Positions 23,928 to 33,200 of a DNA stretch of 64,000 nt are shown in pieces (position 1 is the stretch's first letter; each line of letters opens with the position of its first letter). The stretch lies in the NCBI GenBank assembly GCA_047633175.1, contig JBLIEQ010000019.1, positions 12,380 through 76,379 on the forward strand, in the 5' to 3' direction. Source of the DNA: Motiliproteus sp047633175. Lineage in GTDB: Bacteria > Pseudomonadota > Gammaproteobacteria > Pseudomonadales > Balneatricaceae. Both the position numbers and the translations under genes were made by a program. The notes under the pieces were generated by a model. It had not been told where the DNA came from and made no database searches. It saw only the letters and a program-made list of their open reading frames with translations.

Positions 23928-23953
23928 ACACAGGTCAAACCAAGGAGCGCCAC

Positions 23954-24499
23954 ATGCTGATATCACCCGATAATGCCTTATTGCTGGTTATTGATATTCA
24001 GGAAAAACTGTTACCCGCCGTCTGCCAGCCAGACCAACTGGTTAAGCAAACGCGCTGGCTAATGGAGATAGCCGCAATAGTAAAGGTTCCGGTGCTGGTG
24101 TCAGAACAATACCCCCAGGGCCTGGGACATACGGTTGCCGAGCTGGCCAGCCTGGTGACTCCCGAGCAGGTCATGGCAAAGCTGCATTTTTCCTGCGCTG
24201 CCGAGCCCTCCTGTACTGAAACGATAGCCCAACAGCAGCGTAAACAGATCGTTATCTGCGGCATGGAAGCGCATGTCTGCGTCCTGCAAACGGCCATAGG
24301 CTTGCATCTACAGGGGTTTGAGGTATTCGTGGTCGAGGATCTGATCACATCCCGCAACGAAACCGACAAGCAGCTCGCCATTACCCGCCTGCAACAACTG
24401 CAAATCCAGGTCGTCAGTCGTGAAATGGTTGCCTTTGAATGGATGCAAAAATCAGGAACAGAAAGCTTTAAGACGATCAGCAAAAACTACCTGCGCTAG
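23954..24499 (+). CDS. Isochorismatase-like cysteine hydrolase
   Basis: 181 residues with the complete triad of the family: Asp in LLVIDIQEKLLP (about 14), Lys in QVMAKLHFSC (about 76) and Cys in GMEAHVCVLQTA (about 113). Close in size and sequence style to YcaC-like hydrolases; the substrate is unknown. AAGGAG lies eight bases before ATG 23954. It forms a likely operon with the MaoC gene and ends at a bidirectional terminator shared with the convergent dsbD. Confidence 0.88.
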   Translation: MLISPDNALLLVIDIQEKLLPAVCQPDQLVKQTRWLMEIAAIVKVPVLVSEQYPQGLGHTVAELASLVTPEQVMAKLHFSCAAEPSCTETIAQQQRKQIVICGMEAHVCVLQTAIGLHLQGFEVFVVEDLITSRNETDKQLAITRLQQLQIQVVSREMVAFEWMQKSGTESFKTISKNYLR

Positions 24500-24513
24500 A
24501 CCTAGCAAACCAA

Positions 24514-24565
24514 GGGGTCAGGTCTTTCCGTGTGCGCACACGGAAAACCTGACCCTCTTTTTTTG
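24514..24565. terminator. Long palindrome and T-run between convergent genes
   Basis: GGGTCAGGTCTTTCCGTGTG pairs with CACACGGAAAACCTGACCC with one unpaired base, followed by CTCTTTTTTT. The GGGTCAGGT arms resemble dispersed REP-type palindromes. It would end transcripts from both sides. Confidence 0.75.
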
Positions 24566-24571
24566 ACCTTT

Positions 24572-26470
24572 TTATCTAATAGCGCTCAGATGCTCCACAA
24601 AGGATTCGGGCTCGGGCACGCCGACCAGCATCGATCCGATCTGCTGCACCCCTGCACGATCATAGAACACCAGTGCGGGGGGGCCGATGATGCTGTAACG
24701 CTGATAAAGCGCCTTTGACGCCGCATCGTTGGCCGTGACATCGACCCTAATAGTGACAAATTCACTCAGCTTAGTGGCCACCGCAGGATCGGCGAAGGTA
24801 TAGGCCTCCAGCTCTTTGCAGGACACACACCAGTCGGCATAAAAATCCAGCATCACCGGACTCTGTCGGCGTTTGGCCTGTTCCAGCAGCGGCTCCAGCT
24901 GCGCCAAAGAGGTGACATCCGTAAAGGTGACCCGGGCCGACGTCGCCTGCGACCCGCCTGCGGCCAACGCCTGCAGCGGCCGTAACAACGAGCCCTGCCC
25001 GGTGGCCGAGCCAATCAGCAGCATGATTGCATAGATTAACAGCAGCACACCCAGTGCCTTGCCCAGCTTAAGTACAGCGCCGGCGCCCTGTTCAAGCCGA
25101 TCAAGGGCGTGCATAAAGACGGCACAACCGAGCAATATGCTGGCCAGTAAGATCTGAGTCACGATGCCGGCTACAATCCGGTCCAGCATCCAGACGGCCA
25201 TCAGCAGCAACGCCACCCCAAACACCTGCTTGACCACATTCATCCAGGCGCCAGCCCTTGGCAAGAGCTTACCCGCAGAGCCGCCGATCAATATCAACGG
25301 CAATCCCATTCCCAGACTCAGCACAAACAGCGCCAACCCCCCTAAAACCGGGTCACCGGTCTGGCCTATATACACCAGAGCGCCCGCCAGAGGCGCCGCG
25401 ACACAGGGACCTACGATCAAAGCTGACAGCAAGCCCATAATGGCAACACCCAACAGTTGCCCGCCCTGCTGGCTCCGGCTCACCCGGTTAAGCACATTCT
25501 GAAACGACGTGGGCACCTCCAGCCGGTAAAAGCCAAACATCGATAATGACAGCGCCACGAACAGGCCGCTAAAGAGGGAGATAATCCACGGATTTTGAAA
25601 GCTTGCCTGCAGGTTTTCGCCGAACAGCCCGGCGAGAACGCCGATAACCGTATACGTCAGGCTCATCGACAAGACATAGACCAGCGACAAGCCGAAGGCC
25701 TTGCGCGTCGTGACCTGATCACCCTGCCCTGCAATCACGCCCGCCAGTATAGGAATCATCGGAAACACACAGGGCGTAAGCGATAACGCCAGACCGGCCA
25801 GAAAGAACAGCCCAAGGGTAAGCCAAAGATTACCGCTGGCCAGCTGCGCAATAACCTGGCTGGGGTCCGTCAACGACAGCCCGACGTCCGCCTCGGGTCG
25901 ACTCTGCTCTGTGCCAGCCTCTGCGCTATCTTCACCATTAGCCAGAGCGCTATCTTCTCTATTAGCTAGGACGGGCAGTGCAGCGGCCGTAAGCGGCACT
26001 TGCATAAGAGGCTGTATTTTTTCAACCGGCGGATAGCAGATACCGCCATCCCAACAACCCTGATACTCAACGCCCAGACTGCCATCGAGACGCGTCCCTT
26101 GAGTCGACTGTACCCGCAGCAGCAACTCCGCTTCATGATAATAGACGGCAACATCACCAAACAGCGGATCCGCTTTTAGTTTAGACTCAGGATAGCGAAC
26201 CTCGACCACCTCGAGACCCTCACCAGGCTTAAACTTGATCTTGTCACGATACAGGTAGTAACCCGGTTCAATTACCCAGTGCAGCCGATAGACACCCTGC
26301 CCGAGAGGGCTGGTACTCAGTTGATACGCCTGATCGACCGGTAGGGGACCATCGCTTGAGGCGATCAGCTGATCGAATACCGAGCCGTGCACCACCCCGC
26401 TCAGGGACAGCAGCAGCCAGACACCGCAACAGCCCAGAGATAAACGCATACGGTTAAATAAAACAGACAT
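24572..26470 (-). CDS. dsbD: Thiol:disulfide interchange protein DsbD
   Basis: 632 residues in three parts: signal peptide (about 1-29) and periplasmic alpha domain with Cys in QGCWDGGICYPP (about 136-147), an eight-span membrane domain with TPCVFPMIPI and VGPCVAAPLAG cysteines, and a C-terminal thioredoxin domain with ADWCVSCKE. It carries electrons from cytoplasmic thioredoxin to periplasmic thiol proteins. Between the alpha and membrane domains lies a short in-frame repeat (ANREDSALANGEDSAEAG). trxB, its ultimate electron source, is encoded about 19 kb away. Confidence 0.95.
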   Translation of the reverse strand: MSVLFNRMRLSLGCCGVWLLLSLSGVVHGSVFDQLIASSDGPLPVDQAYQLSTSPLGQGVYRLHWVIEPGYYLYRDKIKFKPGEGLEVVEVRYPESKLKADPLFGDVAVYYHEAELLLRVQSTQGTRLDGSLGVEYQGCWDGGICYPPVEKIQPLMQVPLTAAALPVLANREDSALANGEDSAEAGTEQSRPEADVGLSLTDPSQVIAQLASGNLWLTLGLFFLAGLALSLTPCVFPMIPILAGVIAGQGDQVTTRKAFGLSLVYVLSMSLTYTVIGVLAGLFGENLQASFQNPWIISLFSGLFVALSLSMFGFYRLEVPTSFQNVLNRVSRSQQGGQLLGVAIMGLLSALIVGPCVAAPLAGALVYIGQTGDPVLGGLALFVLSLGMGLPLILIGGSAGKLLPRAGAWMNVVKQVFGVALLLMAVWMLDRIVAGIVTQILLASILLGCAVFMHALDRLEQGAGAVLKLGKALGVLLLIYAIMLLIGSATGQGSLLRPLQALAAGGSQATSARVTFTDVTSLAQLEPLLEQAKRRQSPVMLDFYADWCVSCKELEAYTFADPAVATKLSEFVTIRVDVTANDAASKALYQRYSIIGPPALVFYDRAGVQQIGSMLVGVPEPESFVEHLSAIR

Positions 26471-26550
26471 CAGCTAAACGTTCCTGTGAGCATACAGTTA
26501 AGGGAGTCAAACCTAGACCGGCTATCATCGCAGAAAGTTCAACTAACAGA

Positions 26551-26590
26551 CACTTAGAACCACTTAGAACCACTTAGAACCACTTAGAAC
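26551..26590. repeat. Four tandem CACTTAGAAC decamers overlapping a stop codon
   Basis: Four identical 10-base units (26551-26590). On the minus strand the first unit contains the end and the TAA stop of the SH3 protein gene, so the repeat is made of copies of its last codons. Confidence 0.92.
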
Positions 26591-27153
26591 CACTCATTGT
26601 TGCGCTGGCGACGCTTAGGGAGATGAGGAACGATAAGACCTATAAACAGACCGCCAAGCACCAACGCTCCGCCACGCAGTAACCAGCTCATCAATAGAGT
26701 CTCATCCATAGAACTGATCTCCAGCTTAAGGCGTTCGACCTCATTCTGCAGCCGGGAAACATCTGCCGTGTACTGAGTCTGCTGATTATTAGCCATTGAT
26801 AGATCCGAATCCAGCGCAGTCAGCGCCTCGGCCTGCTCACCGACGAGCTTGCGACTGGCGGCCAGGGCTTTCTCAAGCTCAGGCAGGCGCAGGGCAAGAC
26901 TCTGGCCCTTGTCTACATATTTACCCTGCACCCAACCTTCGGTACCCTTCGTCAGTCGTACCTTGATATACCCGGTGCTCTCGTCCTTAGCCAGCACATC
27001 AAGCATGGTGCCGCTAGACGGATTGGAGATGATCCGATATTGGTTACTCGGACCACTATGCATAAATACCGACACCTCATCGCTGATATGATATTCCGCA
27101 CCTATTGATACACTGGAAAAAAACAAAGTTATTAAAAACAAATATTTACGCAT
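26584..27153 (-). CDS. TIGR04211-type SH3 domain membrane protein
   Basis: 189 residues: signal peptide (1-18, ending SIGA), bacterial SH3 domain (about 20-82, with VSVFMHSGPSNQYRII and GTEGWVQGKYVD), a coiled coil (about 88-152) and a C-terminal membrane helix (about 158-176) followed by basic KRRQR. The layout matches YgiM-like proteins of unknown function, which probably sit in the periplasm anchored to the inner membrane. The stop codon is part of a four-unit 10-base repeat. Confidence 0.87.
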   Translation of the reverse strand: MRKYLFLITLFFSSVSIGAEYHISDEVSVFMHSGPSNQYRIISNPSSGTMLDVLAKDESTGYIKVRLTKGTEGWVQGKYVDKGQSLALRLPELEKALAASRKLVGEQAEALTALDSDLSMANNQQTQYTADVSRLQNEVERLKLEISSMDETLLMSWLLRGGALVLGGLFIGLIVPHLPKRRQRNNEWF

Positions 27154-27255
27154 AGATTTATTCCCTGGTACGAGCGCGATGAAGCCCTAAAAATAGCAGA
27201 TTATAGCAGCCCCGGGCGCTTAGGTTAAACCGCTAATATAGATGATCGATGCTGT

Positions 27256-30192
27256 ATGCTGTCCACTGAATACACATCGAATACGAGGATAGCCGCCCTG
27301 TTTTCTACGACTTCACCACATCAGACCCTGCAACAGGCGCTGCTGCGACAGCAGACGATTCTGACGCCCAATCGCCGTTTGAGCCGGCATATCCTCGACA
27401 GATATGGCCTCCAGCAGCGCCAACAGGGGATTCAGGCCTGGCATACCCCAGCCGTATTCTCACTCGAGGGCTGGGGGCGACAGCTGTGGCAGCAACTGCA
27501 GGACAGTAACCATCCGCTGGGGCGAGCACTGCTGCTCGACTCCCGCCAGGAACTGCAACTCTGGAAGCAGTGCCTGATGCAAGACCCCGACACCCAGCAT
27601 TGGCTGCAACCGGCTGGCGCGGCACGACACGCACAGCAGGCGCTGAAAACTCTACAGCTCTGGCGTCAACACCCCCAATCGGAACAGTTGCAGCCCTTTG
27701 TCGCGGATGAACTGGTCTTCGAACGCTGGCACGACAGCTTTCGGGAACGCTGCCATGAACTCCAGGCGATTACCTTTTGCGATGCCATCGAACGCCTGAT
27801 CAGCGCCTTTGAGCAGGGGGCTCTGGCTCCAGAGGCTCAGGTGTGGCTGGTTGAATTTCAGGATATAGCGCCGCTGTACCAGCGCCTGCTGGAGGTCGCC
27901 TTCAAAGAGCAGCACACACTGCATCAAGCACCACATCAAACACCACAGGGCATTCAGCCACCCGACCACTGCCAGCGTCTGGCATGCGATACCACTGAGC
28001 ACGAGATTCAGCGTGCCGGCCAATGGGCCCGGCAGATATTACACTCTGTACCCGGCGCCTCTATCGCGATTGTCGACCCGCAACTGAGCGCCAGGCGCAG
28101 CCTGCACGAACGAATTTACCGCCAGATTCTTGAGCCGGCACCCCTCTTTGCGGACACTGCCGTCGATGCCCCGCTGTTCAATATGTCGATAGGTACGCCT
28201 CTGGCAGACTGCCCGGCCATCGACACCGCCCTGATGCTGCTAAGCCTGATCAACCGTCCACTGCTGCTCGATGAGCTTCCGGCACTGCTCTACAACCCGT
28301 TTCTGGCCGGACTGGAACCAGAGCTGGAACAGCGTATCGAATTGGAGCAACGCCTGCGCCGACTGGGGCTAGCCGAGCTGTCGCTGACCCTGATACTGCA
28401 GCAGCTGGCACGGCTCCGTTCGGCTAACCACAGGGCCCAAGGCCAGCAACAAGTATCGGAGCAGCTTTCGCTTTCTATTAAAAACTCGGAGCAGCTCTCT
28501 GAACAGGAACCCAAGCAGCTCTCGGAACAGCTCTCTATTCCGGAAAGTGAGCAACCCTGCTGCCCTATCCTGGAACAGGCGCTGCAACTGCTGCACAGAG
28601 CGCGGCATCTGCCTAAACGGACCCTCAATGAGTGGAGCCCCTGGATATACAGCATCCTGACCCGAATGGGCTGGCCCGGCCAGCGCTCGGCCAGCAGCCT
28701 GGAGTACCAACAGCTCAAACACTGGTACGAGCTGCTGGCAGGACTGACGCGTTTTGATCTCCTGCTGGAGCCGCTGAGTTTCAGCGATGCCTTGAAATTG
28801 CTGCGGACCGAGAGCCAGAGCACTATTTTTCAACCCCAGACACCGGACTCGGCCCTGCAGATTCTAGGTCCTCTCGAGGCGGCCGGACTGCGCTTTACGC
28901 ATCTCTGGGTGATGGGGCTCAATGACGAGAGCTGGCCCACCCCGCCCGATCTCAATCCTTTGCTACCCGCCGCCTACCAGCAATTGATGCAGATGCCACA
29001 CGCCTCGGCCGAGCGTGAGCTGAGTTTTGCCCGACAACTGACCCAGTTGTTTGCCGCCAGCGCGACCCAGGTGGTCTTCAGCCATCCGCAACGGATCGAT
29101 GATCAGCACCTCAGACCCAGCGCACTGATCTGCGGGTATCCGGCGGTGACCCCCGACGAACTGCAACTGAGCCCCAAACACCGCTTCTGCGAACAGCAGC
29201 AGGCACCCCATCCTGCCCAACTGCAAACAGGCGCCCCACGGGAGCTGATCGATACGGCACAGGCACCGGGCATCGATGCCCGGGAGCTTGCGTTATTGCG
29301 TGGCGGCAGCAGCATCCTCACCAACCAGGCACTCTGCCCCTTCAGCGCCTTTGCGGTGCATCGCCTCGGGGCCAAACCGCTGGAGCGCTCACAAACAGGC
29401 CTGAGCCAGGCCGACAGAGGCAATCTGATACACGCCGTGATGGAACATATCTGGCAGCAGCTGCACTCCCAGAAACAGCTGTTGGCAGCAGAACCCCAGG
29501 CCCTGCAGCAGCTGATCGACACTGCCATCACGAAAGCGATTACCCCCTTCCTCAAGCGCGTCCCCAGCTGGATGGGCAGCCGTTTCTGGGGCCTGGAGCA
29601 GCAACGCCTGCAGGCACTGGTCGAGCGCTGGTTGGCGCTGGAGCGCGAGCGGCCCGAGTTTCGCGTCGTGGGGGTCGAGAAGGCACTCAATACCGAGTTC
29701 GGAGGGATGCCGCTGCGCCTGCGCATCGATCGGGTAGACCGACTTAATGACGGCACCGAAATGCTGATCGATTATAAATCCGGCACTCCCCAGGTGGCAG
29801 ACTGGTTTAGTGATCGGCCGCGACAGCCACAGCTGCCGCTGTACAGCTTGGTAACCCGCCATCCGGTCTCGGCCCTGGCCTTCGGGCAGCTTAATGCCCG
29901 TGAAGTCACGTTCAAGGGTGTCAGCGCCCAGGATATTCCCGCCCTCGGCATAACCCCCCTTGCACAGGTGCGCAACGCTGCCTGCGCCGACTGGGAGCAG
30001 ATGCTCGGGTTATGGCAACACAGCCTCGGTGCCTTGATGAGCGAGTTTATCGCCGGAGAGGTCAGGGTCGATCCGCTCGATCCTAATGCATACCAGTATT
30101 CCCAGTTACAGCCGTTTAATCGTTATTACGAACTGGAACGACTGGGCTCGAACCCCGAGCAAGAAATAGAAGAGGTGCCCAGTCATGACTGA
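27256..30192 (+). CDS. AddB-like PD-(D/E)XK nuclease, 'probable DNA repair protein' family
   Basis: 978 residues resembling TIGR03623, relatives of AddB. The N-terminal QTILTPNRRLSRHIL replaces the P-loop of true helicases, so the helicase-like part is likely inactive. The C-terminal nuclease core has a Glu in RVVGVEKALNTEF and EMLIDYKSGTPQ (about 836-847). Residues about 395-440 hold a low-complexity Ser-Glu-Gln-Leu repeat absent from the core fold. With the adjacent AddA-like gene it should process double-strand DNA ends for recombination. ATG 27256 has no clear ribosome site. The 3' end is tandemly duplicated at the junction with the next gene. Confidence 0.86.
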   Translation: MLSTEYTSNTRIAALFSTTSPHQTLQQALLRQQTILTPNRRLSRHILDRYGLQQRQQGIQAWHTPAVFSLEGWGRQLWQQLQDSNHPLGRALLLDSRQELQLWKQCLMQDPDTQHWLQPAGAARHAQQALKTLQLWRQHPQSEQLQPFVADELVFERWHDSFRERCHELQAITFCDAIERLISAFEQGALAPEAQVWLVEFQDIAPLYQRLLEVAFKEQHTLHQAPHQTPQGIQPPDHCQRLACDTTEHEIQRAGQWARQILHSVPGASIAIVDPQLSARRSLHERIYRQILEPAPLFADTAVDAPLFNMSIGTPLADCPAIDTALMLLSLINRPLLLDELPALLYNPFLAGLEPELEQRIELEQRLRRLGLAELSLTLILQQLARLRSANHRAQGQQQVSEQLSLSIKNSEQLSEQEPKQLSEQLSIPESEQPCCPILEQALQLLHRARHLPKRTLNEWSPWIYSILTRMGWPGQRSASSLEYQQLKHWYELLAGLTRFDLLLEPLSFSDALKLLRTESQSTIFQPQTPDSALQILGPLEAAGLRFTHLWVMGLNDESWPTPPDLNPLLPAAYQQLMQMPHASAERELSFARQLTQLFAASATQVVFSHPQRIDDQHLRPSALICGYPAVTPDELQLSPKHRFCEQQQAPHPAQLQTGAPRELIDTAQAPGIDARELALLRGGSSILTNQALCPFSAFAVHRLGAKPLERSQTGLSQADRGNLIHAVMEHIWQQLHSQKQLLAAEPQALQQLIDTAITKAITPFLKRVPSWMGSRFWGLEQQRLQALVERWLALERERPEFRVVGVEKALNTEFGGMPLRLRIDRVDRLNDGTEMLIDYKSGTPQVADWFSDRPRQPQLPLYSLVTRHPVSALAFGQLNAREVTFKGVSAQDIPALGITPLAQVRNAACADWEQMLGLWQHSLGALMSEFIAGEVRVDPLDPNAYQYSQLQPFNRYYELERLGSNPEQEIEEVPSHD

Positions 30193-30286
30193 CCCTACAG
30201 CCGTTGCTCCTAATAGTTATTACGAACTGGAACGACTGGGCTCGAACCCGGAGCAAGATATGACAAAGGTGCCCAGCCATGACTGA
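30185..30286 (+). other. Duplicated AddB/AddA junction forming a 33-codon chimeric micro-ORF
   Basis: The region about 30117-30198 is repeated at about 30211-30292, offset 94 bases. ATG 30185 overlaps the AddB-like TGA (ATGACTGA) exactly as ATG 30279 overlaps the micro-ORF TGA. The micro-ORF starts MTDPTAVAP like the AddA-like protein (MTDPVDLG) and ends like the AddB-like protein (YYELERLGSNPEQ then KVPSHD). It may keep the two large genes translationally coupled; the peptide itself may have no function. Confidence 0.85.
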
Positions 30287-33200
30287 CCCTGTAGATCTTG
30301 GCAACCGCCAGCGAGCGCTCGATCCCAACGGCTCGTTCAGTGTCCGCGCCCCGGCCGGATCAGGAAAAACCGAACTCCTGACCCAGCGGGTGCTGAGGCT
30401 GCTGGCTCTGGTCGCGCGCCCCGAAGAGGTGGTCAGCATCACCTTCACCCGCAAAGCCGCGGCCGAGATGCGCGACCGCCTGCTCAAAGCACTGCGATTA
30501 GCAGAGCATGATCAGCCACCCGAATCCGAGTACCAGCGCCAGACCTGGGAGCTCGCGCGTGCAGCACTCGCCAACGACCGAAAACATGACTGGAATCTGC
30601 TCCAAAATCCGGCGCGACTGCAGATCAAGACCATCGATTCGCTCTGCGCCGGCCTGACCCGCCAACTGCCGCTGCAATCGGCATTTGGGCTGCAGCCCGA
30701 TATCGCCCCCGATGCCACCGCGCTGTACCAGCAGGCGGTACAGCGACTGCTCGCGCAGCTCGAAAGTAACGAGCAACTGGCGCAACCGCTGGGACAGCTG
30801 TTGCTGCATCTGGATAATGATATAGCGCGTACCGAACTGTTGCTGATCTCGATGCTGGCACGTCGCGACCAGTGGCTACCGCTGATTGGCAGCGGTGAGC
30901 AGGTACGCGAGGCAAGACCGATCCTCGAAGCCGGGCTCGCCCAGCTGGTGATCGATGAGTTATCAGCCCTGCAGCAGCGGCTCGAGCCCCTGGGCAGCAC
31001 GCTGGCATCGCTGGCAGACTTCGCCGCCCATAACCTGCACCAGGCGGGTAGCGAATCCAGCCTGACAGCCTGCCTGGGGCTGAGCAAACTGCCTCTGACA
31101 GCGGCCGAGCAGCTCCCTGTCTGGCAAGCGCTGACGGAACTGCTGCTGACCAAAGGCGGCAGCTGGCGCAAATCCGTCACCGTGGCCAACGGCTTCCCGC
31201 CAGGAAAAACCATCGAAGAAAAAGCAGTCACCAAGGCCAAAAAAGCGGAACTCACTGAGCTGATCGGCATGCTGGCCGAACAGCCGGGCATGCTGGCCCG
31301 GTTGCAGCGGCTCAAACTGCTGCCCGCCGCCCAGTATCAGGAGAGCCAGTGGCAGATCCTCGACGCCCTGACTCAGCTGCTACCCAACCTGGTCGCCCAG
31401 CTATGGCTGGTGTTCAGCGAACTGAGCCAGGTGGATTATCCCCAGATAACGGCCGCCGCACTGCAGTCGCTCGGCGATGAAGAGCACCCCACCGACCTGT
31501 CACTGCTGCTCGACTACCGCATCAGCCATCTGCTGGTCGATGAATTTCAGGACACCGCCTCACCCCAGATCGAACTGCTTAAAAAGCTCACTTATGGCTG
31601 GCAGGCGGGGGATGGCCGAACGCTGTTTATTGTCGGCGACGGGATGCAGTCCTGCTATGGCTTTCGCGATGCCAATGTCGGCCTATTTCTGGAAGCCAGG
31701 CGCAACGGCATCGGCGATATCCGGCTCCAGGAAGCCGACCTTTCGGTGAATTTCCGCTCCCAGCAACGCCTTGTCGACTGGGTTAATCGCGTCTTTAAAG
31801 GGGCTTTCCCCGCCGAAGATGATATCTCCCGTGGCGCGGTCAGCTATTGCGACTCGGTGGCGTTTAACCCTCCTTTGGAGGGTGCCGCCGTCCGCTTGCA
31901 TGCCTGCGTCGACTACCCCGACGCCCTCAGTAAAGCGCACGCCGAAGCCCGCCAGGTGGTCGAGTTGGTACTTCAGAGTCGCCGCGAAGACCCCGAGGGG
32001 ACGGTCGCCATCCTCGTGCGCAACCGACCGCACCTCAAGGCCATACTACCGGCATTGCGCCAGGCCGGGCTGAGCTGGCAGGCCACCGATCTGGATCCGC
32101 TTGCCACCCGCATGTGGGTGGTCGACCTGCTATCGCTGGCCAGGGCGCTGGCCAATCCTGCCGACCGTATCGCCTGGCTGGCGCTGTTGCGCGCCCCCTG
32201 GTGCGGCCTCGACAACGCCGACCTCCTCTGCCTGGCCGGAAGCGACGCGTTAAAGACCTCTATCTGGACCCGTATCCGGCAACTGGTCGAGAGCCCTCAG
32301 CTGGGAGAGAGCCCTCAGCGGGTAGAGAGCCCTCAGCGGGTAGAGAGCCCTCAGCCGGTAGACAGCCCTCAGCCGGTAGACAACCCTCAGCCCGAAGACA
32401 ACCCACAGCTCTCCCCCGCAGGACAGGCGCTGCTGGTGCGTTTCCACCGGGCACTCTCCCAAGCCTGGCAACAGCGTCAGCGCCGGAGTCTCAGAGACAG
32501 CATCGAACTCTGCTGGCTTAAACTGGGCGGGGCCGCGACCCTGGATGCGGCGCAACGGCTGGATATCGATAAGACCCTGGCACTGCTGGAGCAACATGAT
32601 CAGGGTGGCCGCCTGGAAGAGTGGGAGGGCTTCGAGCGCGCCCTACTAAGGCTCTATGCCCAGCCCGCCGCCGATGCCGATCCGCGCCTGCAGATCATGA
32701 CGTTTCATAAATCCAAGGGTCTGGAGTTTGATACGGTGATCCTCGCCGGGCTCGATCGCCGCCCTCCTAGCCCGGATAAACCCCTGCTGCAATGGCAGCT
32801 GCGGCTCGACAGCCAGGGTCAGCAAGAGCTGCTGCTAGCGCCCCTGTCGGCCCGCGACCAGGAAACGGAATCCATCTATCAGTATTTAAGCAGCGAAGCC
32901 CAGGAGCGCGCACGGATGGAATCCACCCGTCTGCTCTATGTGGGTGCCACCAGGGCGATCAAGCGTCTGCACCTGACCGCCAACCTGAGCACCGACAAGG
33001 ACAGCGCGCTCAAAGCGCCTGGTAAAGATTCATTGCTGGCCGGGATCTGGTCGCAAGTCAGCGAGGCGTTTGAGCTTTACCCCGCGCCTGCCATGCAGGC
33101 GCTACAGCAGCAGGCACTACAGCTGACACAGTTAGAACGGATCGCCGCTCACTGGCAGCCCCCCTGCCCCCCTGATGAACGGCTGCTGGCCTCAGAAGAA

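Noticed and set aside
32286..32411. Possible CRISPR-like repeat array
   Set aside because: The 18-base units are directly adjacent with no spacers and encode in-frame hexapeptides of the AddA-like protein.
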